This document shows positions 1 through 13,557 of a stretch of DNA of 64,000 bases, piece by piece. The position numbers and the translations under genes are program-made. The notes under the pieces were generated by a model, which saw only the letters and a program-made list of their open reading frames with translations, did not search any database and was not told the origin of the DNA. Source of the DNA: Centrapalus pauciflorus (lineage: Eukaryota; Streptophyta; Magnoliopsida; Asterales; Asteraceae); assembly GCA_020465985.1 (NCBI GenBank), contig JAANYP010001790.1:248001-312000 (forward strand). The letters run 5' to 3'. Numbering within the stretch: the first letter of the stretch is position 1; every line of letters starts with the position of its first letter.

Positions 1-596
1 AAATGTTCTATTTAACTGCATTCTGCATGGTGTGGATTAGGAGGCCCGTCCCGATCGAAAAGCCCAAATATAGCAAACATCGACAGAACATTTCTCTTCT
101 GTTAAAGACTTTTCTTTGGTTTCCAACTTTCCATTTTCATTGCTATAAATAATATACATATTATAAGTTTATAACGGTTAAGCGTGTTGTAACTATATTT
201 GTTATTTTCATATCTCATGATAAACACTTCTGCCCATCTATCAATATTTCATTTGAGGTTTGACTGTAAAACTGGTAGATTTGAAGGCCCTATATTCTGG
301 AGGTACTGTGCTTGTGATTACAACATAGTTACTTAAATATTTTAAATAGTAAATTGGTAATTTTGAGACTCAATTTTAATAAGTAAAGTGGAGGTCGTAA
401 ATAATAAAAAAACTGAATAGTGAAAAAGTAAAATAAATAATACGAATCAAATTTTAAGTGACATAAATTCCAATTTAACGCACCGATACACAACGTATAC
501 ATGTCAAATACAGAAAATTTTTATTCGTCTAAATTAGATCTTTATTATGACCGTGAGGTCCTACAAAATTGGGGGCCGGCCGAGCCTTCCGCACAC
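1..596. other. Intergenic, no gene seen
   Basis: AT-rich sequence with only short open frames that lack recognisable protein content. I see no repeat boundary or RNA gene here. It ends at the 8-bp target duplication of the hAT-type element that follows. Confidence 0.6.
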
Positions 597-604
597 CCTA
601 AAAG

Positions 605-1155
605 TAGGGATGGCAACGGGGCGGGTTCGGGGCGGAGAATGGAAATATTGTCCCCGTTTAAAAAAATCGCGGGTATTAAACGGGGATCCTCATCGGGTAC
701 GCGGGGAATTGGGTAACCCATTTATAAATCAATGATATGAAATTTAATTACATGGCTCATAATTTAAGCTTAAAATGTTCATGTATGTTAAAATTACAAT
801 AATTATATTAAATTAATTTGTATCCCTATCAAATGATAACGAAAAAAACATTATTTCAATAAATTATATGTAAATAAATAAGTTTTCTAAATTATACATA
901 ATAATTTTTATGTATAATATATAAAATAGATAAAAATATTCATTTTTTATATATAATATATATACAATATAAATAGCATGTTGCTATTAAAAAGTAATCG
1001 GGGATTTAGGGTTATGTAATCAGGTATACGGGACGGGTTTTATCAATACCATACCCGCCCCATCCCCCGTTTAACTTAATCGGGTTCGGGGAAACCCGCC
1101 CCGTTTAAATCGGTTTTCGGTTTTCCCCGTCGGATTCGGTTTTTTGCCATCACTA
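605..1155. mobile_element. Non-autonomous hAT-type element (MITE)
   Basis: The 551-bp element starts TAGGGATGGC and ends with the inverted form GCCATCACTA. Perfect 8-bp target duplications, CCTAAAAG, lie at 597-604 and 1156-1163. Eight-base duplications with TAGGGATG-like termini are the signature of hAT transposons. The ends are rich in cggg and cccg runs and the middle is AT-rich. No transposase is encoded, so it would need one supplied in trans. The small frames at its left end are not genes. A copy of the same family lies inverted at 62995-63544. Confidence 0.88.
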
Positions 1156-1163
1156 CCTAAAAG

Positions 1164-2080
1164 ACGCCCTGCTGTAAAAAACTAAGATTTCGCTACTTAA
1201 AATAAGTATTAAGTTCTCTTCTTGAAAGTTTAACTTAATAGAATTATTCGTCTTTTAAAAAAAATTCAAACAATATATTATGACTCATAATTTTTAACTT
1301 TAGATTATACCAGAATACTTCTTGTTATGATAGTTCGTATTGAGAAAAAAAAAAAAAAAAAATTCCCCGGAATGTGTTTTATAATGTCACTTTTAAGTGG
1401 ATTAACTTTAGACAAAAATGAATATCATGATGTACAATACAAGTTAGGTATTGTTTGGTTTGTTGGAATTTTAAATTTATCTACAGAATTTAAATTTAAT
1501 GAAATATTTTGAAATCGTTAACTTATCAAAAGATAATTGTGATCTTTTTTTTTAATACTGGTTCGCATACTTAATACGATTATATAACTTGGTCCTTCAA
1601 TTCCCTTAGGTGACGTTTCGTTAATGAAATGGAATTCGATGGAATTAGAATTTAAATTTAGCTTGTTAATTTTTTATAACTAAGGTAAATTGTTAAATTC
1701 TATGTATTTTCAATCAAATTTTCTTGTTTATAGGAATTTGACATTTTTTTTTCTTTCAATTCACGCATGAATTAAATTCTAACATATACATGAATGAGAT
1801 TCCAACCTACATCCCTAACTAATACTAAAAACTATCTTTACTTTCACCATCAATCACATTAATAACTAAAATTCAAATTCAAATCATTCGAATTTCATTC
1901 TGTAAACCAAACGCTATTTTAGTTTGTATTGAAGTTAATTTATGAATAAAAGTATAACATTGCCCTCGTCTATACGGCTAATGTTAACCAATATTCTTTC
2001 GTCAAATATTCAATTTTGTCATCAATATAACTAGCTTTTAATTTAAAAGCCGGTTAACTTTCTGTCATTAGGTTAAGAGA
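1164..2080. other. Intergenic, with a Tourist-like candidate
   Basis: AT-rich sequence without a gene. A probable Harbinger/Tourist-like MITE spans about 1447-1918. Its left end reads GTATTGTTTGGTTTGTTG, its right end carries the inverted form (AAACCAAACG), and TTA lies on both sides (1444-1446 and 1919-1921). The termini are imperfect, so this is only a candidate. Confidence 0.45.
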
Positions 2081-2088
2081 GTTTGGAA

Positions 2089-2662
2089 TAGGAGTGTAAA
2101 TTAGTCGAACTACTCGACCCCGACTCGCTAAAAGCTCGAATAAAACGAGCTCGAGCCTAAATTCGAGTTCGTTTAATAAACGAGTTCGAGCCCGAGCTTC
2201 ACATATCAAGCTCGCGAGCCTAAACGAGCCTACATATAAAATAAAATATTAAATTAATAAATATATAATAAATAAATTAAATAAATATAAATATATTAAA
2301 ATAACAAGTTGTATATATTATATAAAAAGATTATTTAAAAATTAAATAAAAAATATAATAAACCAGTCAAGCCCGAGCCGTGTTCGAGCTTGGAAAATTA
2401 TTCACGAGCCGAGCTCGAGTTCGAGCCTTGTACTATTAAACGAGCCGAGCACGGGCTTAAACGGGTTCGGGCTTGGGCTCGTATTGTATATATTATATAA
2501 AAGGATTATTTAAAATATATAATAAATCAGTCAAGCCTGAGCCGTGTTCGAGCTTGGAAAATTATTCACGAGCCGAGCTCGAGTTCGGGCCTTGTACTTT
2601 TAAACGAGCCGAGCACGGGCTTAAACGGGGTTGGACTTGGGCTCGTCTCGTTTACACCCCTA
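2089..2662. mobile_element. hAT-type MITE with internal tandem duplication
   Basis: The element starts TAGGAGTGTAAA and ends with TTTACACCCCTA. It is flanked by GTTTGGAA (2081-2088) and GTTTGGAG (2663-2670), an 8-bp duplication with one mismatch. The body is made of clustered gagctcg and cgagctc-type words in both orientations. A segment of about 180 bp beginning near 2308 is repeated from about 2486 (both copies contain the words cgagccgtgttcgagcttgg). No coding capacity is visible. A truncated relative lies near 58194. Confidence 0.85.
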
Positions 2663-2922
2663 GTTTGGAGGCAATAATGTACAAATTTTTGCATATCTGA
2701 CGACATATATACTTTGATAATTTATATAGCCAAAGTTCGTTTTTGTTAAGACCTCGTTAGCCCGTTTCCCTTTTTGTCACAGGGCGTTATTTATTTGCAT
2801 ATATGATAAGTGACTGAAAACTGATTGCAGTGCTGGTTGATAAGTGATTGGTGCTGATTACTGAATCAATAAGTCTGTTTCATTTGTATACTGAATCTGT
2901 ATTTTATATATATATATATATA

Positions 2923-3806
<884 letters not shown>

Positions 3807-3807
3807 C

Positions 3808-3844
<37 letters not shown>

Positions 3845-5290
3845 AACAGAACTTGACTACAAAAATAATAACTTATATCAACTTTCTTTAACATATAAAA
3901 ATAAATAAATCTGAAATAATTTTTCACAGTTTTTATTTATTTTTTTAAAAGTTTATCTATCAACGGTCTAAACATTAGAATCAACTATTGAAATCATTGA
4001 CTCCACTCATCTATGATTTTGTTTTGTTATATCACTAGCTTATTACCCATGTATAACGTGGGATGTGTTCAGTAATTAAATATTATTAAAAAAAACTAAT
4101 ATTATAAACATTTGAATTAATAACAAAACACTAATATTCAGTATGTATTGAAAAAAATAAGTAATAATATGAAATTAAATTTGTTATATTCTAATATAGA
4201 TTAATTCAATATTATTAAAAATAGTTTAATTAACCTTTGAAAATTAAATAACAAAAATCAAATTAAATGATTTTTATTACCAAAATAAAAAATTAACTAA
4301 ATTAATTAAAATTACATGTCATGCCAATTGGTAATGATAATTCATTTATTAGAATAAATAAATATTAAATTATGTAGTCATGTATTGAATGGAACCCGTT
4401 TATTTTTTTTTCTATTATATGTATATATATATATTATAATTTAAAGTTATTATAAAAATAATATAAAAAATATCAAATCATTATAATCTAAACTGGTATA
4501 GAAAACTATTAAAATGATATAAATCATCTAAATAAACTTGTTACGTTTAGAGTTGAAAAATAAATATCTATAATTTTAATATTAGAATAAATGTTATTCC
4601 TTAAAAGTGATGAGTTATTATATTAATACTTCATGCATGCCATTCCCTTATTACTTCAAAGAAATTAAACCTTTTAAACTAATTAATAATTCAAAGTTAA
4701 GTCGTCATTTGTTTTATTTGAACATATATAAAGTACTTAAGACAAATACATGTTTAAAAGATCATTAGAAATGATCCTCATACGATAAATTCAATAATGA
4801 AGTTCATGACATGTTGTAATTTTACAAGTTTAAAAACAATTATAATATATAAAGTACCAATACAATTCTTTTTTTCAAGTATCAATAAACATATATAGAT
4901 ATATAAATACAATTATAATACAAATAATTTTTTCAAATATTTATAAACATATATAGATGTATAAAATACGAACATTATTATTTTTAATATAAATACAATT
5001 AATTTTTTCTAATACCCATAAATTCCAACATTATTATTTCTAACAATAAAATAAATACGATTATTATTGATAAAAAGATAACCACGTATTCGAACATAAA
5101 TTTAAATATATATATAAACAAATGTTGCTAAAATAAATATATTTATACATCCGATCCAACAAAAATATTTTACGAGCATCTTTTATATTAACGTTTCCAG
5201 AAACTTCGCAAACATAAAACAACACAAACCAACAGATCGAACACAGGCAAACATGCATGCAAAATCATTCACCCGACGCTACGTACTTTT
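3807..5290. other. Intergenic, AT-rich; Helitron terminus inside
   Basis: No gene is visible between the palindrome and the 3' end of the LEA gene. The stretch is very AT-rich. One Helitron-like 3' terminus is recognisable at 4035; the rest is unexplained. The part nearest 5290 should hold the LEA 3' UTR and poly(A) site, which I cannot place exactly. Confidence 0.5.
4035..4075 (-). mobile_element. Helitron 3' terminus (partial), minus strand
   Basis: Read on the minus strand the sequence ends in a CCCACGTTATACATGGG hairpin, then TAATAAG and CTAG before a T. This is the usual 3' end of plant Helitrons (short palindrome, then CTRR, insertion between A and T). I could not locate a convincing 5' TC end to the right, so the element is incomplete or diverged. 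Confidence 0.55.
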
Positions 5291-7082
5291 TTAACCCCTA
5301 TACCCTCCCTGCCCTTCCCTTTCCATTTCTTCCACTTGGGCTCGCCGGAGTACTTCCCCGGTCGTTCCCAACGGGGTGTCGTCCACATCCACCGCCGCCA
5401 ACACTCCCGTCCCCAACGGTGACGTCTCGTCCACTTCCACCGCCGTCACCACCGCTGTGTCATCGCCGCCTGCAGCTCCTCTTCCCCTGCCTTGCTCTTT
5501 CAGGTTCATGGCTTCCATTCTCTGCCTTGCTTCTTCTTTCGTTTGAGCATCAAACATTTCCTAATTTACCAAATCAATCGTTCTTATAAATTAATTACTT
5601 CCACTAATATGCATATATTCAACGTTTATTTTGATAAATTTATCATATTTGTTTTACAAAAAGAACCAAGAAATTAGATTAATTTGATCACATCCGACTG
5701 ACCTTTGTGGTGTCACCAGTTTCAGACAACTTCTCCTTGGCCTCCTCTTTCTTTCCGGTCAATAAATCCATGGCTTTTCTTGCAGCGTCCGCGGCGGCAT
5801 CCTTCAATTCCGTCATCTTCCCCACAGTCGTATCTTTTCCCTCCTTAGCCTTCTCCGCCGTGTAGTCTTTTGTATCGTAAGCCTTCTGACCGGCGTAATC
5901 TTTGTATTCTCCCATTTTCTCCATTGTTGTGTCCTTTGCTTCTTTTGCCTTCTCCGCCGTGTAGTCCCTTGTTGCCGCCGCCCTGTCGACGGTGTAATCC
6001 TTGGCGTCGGAAGCCTTTTGAGCTGTGTAATCTTTGTACTCGCCCAACTTATTCACCGTCGCATCCTTGGCTTCCTTTGCCTTCTCCGCCGTGTAGTCCT
6101 TTGTATCGTAAGCTTTTTGAGCGGCGTAATCCTTGTATTCTCCCAATTTTTCCGCGGTGTAGTCCCTGGTGGCCGCCGCCTTGTCGACGGTGTAGTCCTT
6201 GGCGGCCGCTGCTTTGTCGACCGTGTAATCTTTGGCTTGTTTCGCCTTATCCGCCGTGTAATCTGCAGCTTCCTTCGTTTTCTGTGCTGTGTAGTCCTTG
6301 TACTCACCCATTTTTCCCATCGTCGTGTCTTTAGCTTCTTTCGCCTTCTCCGCCGTGACATCCGCCGTCTCTTTGGTTTTCTGTGCAGTGTAGTCCTTGT
6401 ACTCTCCGCCCTTATCGGCAGCTTCCCTTCCCTTTTCCGCCGCATAATCCTTGTACTCTCCGGCCTTTCTCGCCGTCGCATCCTTGGCTTCCCTCGCCTT
6501 CTGTGTTGCATAGTCCACGTACTCTCCGCCCTTATCGGCCGCCTCCCTTCCTTTCTCCAAAGCGTAATCCTTATACTCTCCTCCTTTATCGGCAGCCTGC
6601 CTTCCCTTCTCCGCCGCATAATCCTTATACTCTCCGGCCTTCTCCATCGTCGCGTCCTTGCCTTCTCTCGCCTTCTCCGCCGCATAATCCTTGTACTCTG
6701 CACCTTTATCAGCGGCCTGCCTTCCCTTCTCCGTCGCATAATCCTTGTACTCTCCAGCCTTCTCTTTTGTCTCCTCGCCGATCCTCCTCCCTCTCTCTGC
6801 AGCTTCCCCACTAACCTCAGACGCCTTCTCCGTCGCGTCATGCGATTTTCCGGTGACAGCGTCTTTAGCTTGACCTAGAGTACCAGTGACCGTGTGTAAT
6901 ATGCTGCTAATAATTCCGGGTCGGTCTTGATCATCCGTTTGAATCTGTTCATGGCGTTCAACCACCACAGTCTCACCACCAACCTTCCCCTGACGATTAA
7001 CGTCCCTGAGCTCGTCGACGGCCGCCGCTGCAGCCTTCTCCGCCTTCTCTTCCTTGCTCCTAACATCTTGATGTGAAGCCAT
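5291..7082 (-). CDS. ECP63: LEA protein, group 3 (DC8/ECP63 type), two exons
   Basis: Late embryogenesis abundant protein: a hydrophilic, mostly disordered protein that protects cells during seed drying. Exon 1 is 7082-5703 (460 codons); its donor is AAG|GTCAGT. Exon 2 is 5560-5291, after an AG acceptor, giving 549 aa in one frame across a 142-bp intron. Reading straight through exon 1 would stop after only four more residues. The N terminus (1-109) holds an Ala/Lys/Glu-rich segment. About ten 11-mer-like repeats follow (~110-430), built on EYKDY, DYTAEKAKEAKD and AADKGG words typical of amphipathic LEA_4 helices. Then comes a Lys/Glu tail (KKEEAKEKL), and exon 2 adds a Gly/Val/Asp-rich end without repeats. 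No signal peptide or membrane segment is seen. The coding GC is much higher than the flanks. The family assignment is firm; the ECP63 name is the closest type I recognise and orthology is untested. Confidence 0.9.
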
Positions 7083-7220
7083 TGATTCGATCTCTAACGT
7101 CGAAATTTGGTAAACTGATCACAAGATCTTCAGAAAATAAAGAGTAATTAACGATTGGTTAAATAATTTGTTGTGAGATGATAGATTTCGTGGTTTGTGA
7201 GCAGAGAACAACGTTGAGGA

Positions 7221-7230
7221 GTTTATATAG
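7221..7230 (-). promoter_or_regulatory. TATA box of the LEA gene
   Basis: On the minus strand this reads CTATATAAAC, about 140 bases upstream of the LEA start codon. That would leave a 5' UTR of roughly 110 bases. It is the only well-formed TATA box in the proximal upstream region. Confidence 0.7.
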
Positions 7231-7315
7231 AGCGATGAAATTATCTAATTCCATGCAAAGGAAAACACAGAATGGATTTGGATACGGCAGGGTGATGATG
7301 TAAGCTATAGTTGCT

Positions 7316-7347
7316 TGACACGTAGCATCACGGACAGACACGTGGCC
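7316..7347 (-). promoter_or_regulatory. Paired ACGT/ABRE elements (G-box) of the LEA gene
   Basis: Two ACACGT cores begin at 7318 and 7338, exactly 20 bases apart. The second sits in ACACGTGGCC, a full G-box ABRE bound by ABI5/ABF-type bZIP factors in other plants. ABA-responsive promoters generally need two such elements, so the pair fits the LEA gene downstream. A CATGCA half RY motif, a possible ABI3/FUS3 site, lies at 7252-7257. Confidence 0.7.
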
Positions 7348-8154
7348 TTCGCAGAGCAGTTAGGGTGGCAACCACAAAAGATAAGACCCTCTCTCGATTG
7401 CAAGATATATGTATGTGCCAGGTGTGAACGATAATAAAAATATAAAAAATAAATATTTTATAAAGACATAGAAAATACTAATAACATGTATTTAGAGTTT
7501 ATAATATTTTTTAGTTGATTAATTATTAAATTAGTTATGTTAGATTATAATAGATTTGATTTATTTGAATTGAATTTTTAATTAGGTTTTAATAAATTAC
7601 GTGATAAACTAAGAAGATGACAAGTAGCAGATTAAAGGAGAACTAGACAAGCAAAGTTTGTTATTTTAATAGTATTTATGTAGATTTTTTTCATTTTGTA
7701 GTAATTTTTATTTTAAGCGTAGCCATTTATTTTATTTTTAAAATAAGTATATCAAATTGGAATGTATTATGTTTGTATTGAACAAAACAATTATAGATCG
7801 ATTATTGCTTAAAATTAAAATCAAGTAAAGGCTTTTTTTCTAAGATAAGTAATTCATATTTTAAAAGTATAAACAAGCTTATATGTGATGATATAATAAT
7901 TAATTAGTTCAATTTAGTATTCCTATTCCTATAACTAACATTTATGATAGTTAAACGAATCGTTTTGATTCCTTCAATTCATTTCACCAATTTTCATTAT
8001 TTACAAAATAGTCCCTGTAGTTTGTATTAAATTTTAGATTTGGTCCCTAAACTTTTAATTTTCCAAAATTAATTATTATTATCAAGGTTTACATTTAATA
8101 TTGTTTCTTATCTATTAACTTTAGTTAAAGTACTCATTTTGTCAGTGTTTATAT
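7348..8154. other. Intergenic, no gene seen
   Basis: AT-rich sequence upstream of the LEA promoter, ending at the hAT target duplication. I see no coding frame, RNA gene or bounded repeat. Confidence 0.55.
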
Positions 8155-8338
8155 TTTATGACTACGGATGTAAATGGTTCCGGAACCGGACCGAACCGAC
8201 CCGGAACCGATTTAACCGAAACTGAAAATTGAATATTATAAGAACCGATAACCGAACCAACAATTGTAATGCGGTTTCGGCTCCAGTTCGGTTATGGTAC
8301 GGATATTTCCGATACGGAACCGATTATAACCAAAAATT

Positions 8339-10167
<1,829 letters not shown>

Positions 10168-10182
10168 AATCCTCCCCCCTTA
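10168..10182 (-). other. Polypurine tract of the gypsy element
   Basis: The minus strand reads AAGGGGGGAGGATT directly before the LTR TGTAACACC start. This is the plus-strand primer position for LTR retrotransposons. It fixes the element orientation as minus and identifies the left LTR as the 3' LTR. Confidence 0.85.
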
Positions 10183-10202
10183 CAAAGATTCCGTCCCGGA
10201 AT

Positions 10203-11297
10203 CTAACTCTGGCTCTGGAACAGGTAAGGATAGCGACTCCGCATCTCAGACTCGGGCTCCCAAGTTGCGCTGGTACCCTTATGATGTCTCCATTGAACGA
10301 GTACCAATGATATCTCCTTATTGCGCAACTTCTTCACCTTCCGATCAGTAATCATCTCTGGCTGCTCAGCATATCTCAACTGATCATCCACGGATATCTC
10401 TGATAACGGCACATACTGATCCTCCTTCGCTAAACACTTTCGCAAATGGCTCACGTGGAATGTATCATGAACACCGGCCAATTCTGGTGGCAATCTCAAC
10501 CGGTAGGCCTGATCTCTGACCCTGCCAATAATCTCAAACGGCCCTATATATCTCGGACTCAACTTGCCTCGGTGCCTGAATCGGATAACACCCTTCCACG
10601 GAGACACTTTTAGCAACACTTGATCCCCAACACGGAACTCCAGCTCGGAAGTACGGCGGTCAGCATAACACTTCTGACGGCTCTGTGCAACACGCATATG
10701 CTCCCGGATCACAGCTACTTTATCACTCGTCTCCTGAAGTAGCTCGGGCCCACTGATCGGTCGCTCACCGACCTCAGCCCAACACACTGGGGTTAGACAC
10801 TTACGGCCATACAATGCTTCGAACGGTGCCATCTTAATCGAGGCATGGCAGCTATTATTGTAAGCAAACTCTACTAATGGGAGATGCACATCCCAGCTAC
10901 CTCTAAAATCTATGGCACATGCTCTCAACATGTCCTCGAGTGTCTGGTTAGTGTGCTCATTCTGCCCATCTGTCTGAGGCCTGTAAGTTGTACTCAGCTG
11001 AACCCGGGTACCTAGCTCTCTCTGGAAGCTCTGCCAGAACCGCGAGGTGAATCGAGTATCGCGATCAAAAGTAATCGACTTCGGAATCCCATGCCGCGAC
11101 ACTACCTCATCTATATACAGCCGCGCTAGCTGATCCATCGTGATCGTACCCCGAACAGCAAGAAAATGCGCAATCTTAGTCAATCGGTCCACAATGACCC
11201 AAATCATGTCGTTCCCACGCACAGTACGAGGAAGTCGGACGATGAAATCCATCGTAATGTGGTACCACTTCCACTCGGGAATCTCTAGTGGCTGTAG
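10203..11297 (-). pseudogene. gypsy pol fragment: integrase core and C-terminal domain
   Basis: About 365 codons remain open from 11297, where LQPLEIPEWKW begins, to 10203. The catalytic core shows the DDE pattern of retroviral-type integrases: Asp in ITMDFIV, Asp in ITFDRDTRFTS, and Glu in DGQNEHTNQTLEDML. A C-terminal region with FRVGDQVLLKVSPWKG, GKLSPRYIGPFEI and VFHVSHLRK-like words follows (here TFHVSHLRKCL), then a short chromodomain-like end, WEPESEMR. Everything upstream of the integrase (protease, RT, RNase H) is deleted. The apparent N-terminal extension beyond 11297 is LTR sequence read by chance. Known role of the family: inserting element DNA into the genome. This copy cannot act alone. 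Confidence 0.9.
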
Positions 11298-11314
11298 ACG
11301 TACATATATCACAT

Positions 11315-11620
11315 AAAGAGGATAAGGAAGAACGTCACACGTACATATATCACATAAACGGATCCCGTTATATCGCGGGTTCGACACCGATACCAGACCC
11401 CAATGTCAAAAATCCACTATTTATATCAATAAATCCCATTTAATCTCGTGAATCCATAATTATAATTTATCCACTAAAATTATATCCCGAATCCACGTAA
11501 TTCCCCGTCCCGACACGTATAATCCACTATACGGGACGCAATTGGACCAACGCAATAATCACTATTATAATTAGTCAATAGGATAATTACACGTACCTGC
11601 TCGGGAGTCGGGGTGTTACA
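11315..11620 (-). repeat. Truncated 5' LTR of the gypsy element
   Basis: These 306 bp match 9862-10167 with one mismatch noticed (near 11393), ending GTGTTACA before the TATAC duplication. The inner 1.5 kb of this LTR is lost at the same deletion that removed most of pol. About 20 bases (from 11299) of extra LTR sequence sit at the junction. Confidence 0.88.
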
Positions 11621-11623
11621 TAT

Positions 11624-11656
<33 letters not shown>

Positions 11657-12017
11657 ATTCTATTTATTATAACAATATATAAACAAAAAAAACATGAAAA
11701 TAAAATAAGAAAAGTGTCGATCATGATGTTTTTCATATAAATTATGTAGTTTCACCATATTAAAATATTGTTCCAACAAATGATCTTTTCGGTTTTTACA
11801 TTGTGGGTTTTTAAATCATTTCTTAATTTGCATGTTTTGAGCTTTTCAAATTATCGGTTCTAGGCCCGATAAAACCGATACCCACAGAACCGTTAACCGA
11901 TAACAGAATTTGAAGATTATAAGAACCGATAACCGAACCTAATATTATATATCGGTTCCGGTTCGGTTCCAATTTCGGTTCGGTTTTTCGGTCATTCCAC
12001 ACATCCCTATTTATGAC

Positions 12018-13557
12018 CATTCACAACTCCGTATTTTAATAAAACAAATAGGTATAAAAATATTAATATTTTTAATCAATCAGAAACAAAAAATAAATAC
12101 AATAATAACCATCAACACTAATATACATATACCCTTTTTTTTAATGAAAACATTTCGAATTAAATTGGTTCGTCGTTTTTCCATTTCGTTAAATTGGAAA
12201 TCGAAATGGTATATCATTTTTTCTACTAAAAAAATAAAAATTAGATTGTTTGGTTGTTTTTTTACGTTTGGTTAAATCGAAAATCAAAATGGTTATTCGT
12301 TTTATCCGTCCAAAATACTTGAATTTGATTGGTTTTTTTTTTCTATTTGGTTAACTATTTCGCTGGAAAAAAATTTAAAGTGTTCGTAGTTTTAATTTTA
12401 AATGTTTTCGCTTGAAAAAAATAACGAACCATTTCGGTTTTGAATTGAATCAAACGAAAGAAACAACCGCTTAATCTAATTATTAATGTTTTTTACCAGA
12501 AAATATGACTAACCATATTAGTTTTAAATATTTTTGCTCAGAAAAATGTCGAACCCCATATTAAATTTAAATGATTGAAAATAACTCCAACTGATTTAAC
12601 TTTAAAATGTTTTCGCTCGAAAAAAATGAAGAACTTTGATTTTTAATTTAAACCGAACGTGAATACAATTAATTAATAAATTTTTACGATAAGAAAAAAA
12701 AGGACGAATTATTTCACTTTTTAGTTTTTTTAACGGATGAAATAATGAACCTTTTTAAAGCTTAATAAATATTGAGTTCAACATTTTTTATATTTTTATA
12801 TTGTAAATAAAAATATTCAGTTTGTACATCAACTTCTTTAATATTTGATTAAATATTGATTAAATATTTAAATATTGAAAATTCATGCATCCACCTCAAC
12901 TTGAAGAATTAAATAACAGTGATTCATTTTGTTTTGTTTTTTATTTTTTGCCTTTTGTCTCATAAGATATATATAAAACATCAACTTTTGTTATATTTTT
13001 GTGAAAAAAGGGGTTTAATATGAAAAAAAAAACCAACATATTTTTCATATTTTTGCGGAGCCTCTTCGCTTTACTTTATACCAATAAAATCCGTGAGTTA
13101 TTTATTTGTTTGTAAATTTTGGAATTATTCCTTTTTTGCCAAAAAAAAACATTAAATTTGAGAGTTTTTCGTGGCATGTTGGTTTTTTGTGGAAAATATT
13201 GGACTAATTATGAAAAAAAAAACAAATTTTTCCTAAAAATTAGAAAGAAAATAATAACATGAGGACTTTATTGGGAAAAAATAACATGAGGAATGAAACA
13301 AAAAAAAAACATGAAAACATATTGTTTTGTGCATATAAAACCCTAAAAAAACAATATATTTTAGACATCATCAATTGAATCATATCAAATTCGTAAAAAA
13401 TAACATGTAACCCACTAATGCTTAAATACACAAATGCACTTACTTTGTCATCATTAAACTATTTTCTATTTCTTAACATCGTATTTTATCTTAAGCGACA
13501 AAAACTACATGTTTTTTATGGATACTCGCAGCAACGCGCGGGCAACTATAACACTAG
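12018..13557. other. AT-rich repeat region ending in a Helitron terminus
   Basis: Low-complexity DNA with degenerate, loosely tandem words (ttcgctcgaaaaaaatga and similar) resembling those at 43.2-44.3 kb. At its right end GCAACGCGCGGGCAACTA followed by ACACTAG and T looks like a plus-strand Helitron 3' end finishing at 13557. I could not find the 5' TC end, so the left limit is open. No gene is seen. Confidence 0.45.

Noticed and set aside
5257..5589. Proline-rich plus-strand frame of 110 codons
   Set aside because: It is the antisense of LEA exon 2, which fits the LEA splice phase and family.
5870..6878. Long open frames on the plus strand and in other minus frames across the LEA gene
   Set aside because: Shadow frames created by the repetitive, GC-biased LEA coding sequence. 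The translations are Arg/Leu/Pro-rich with no domain.
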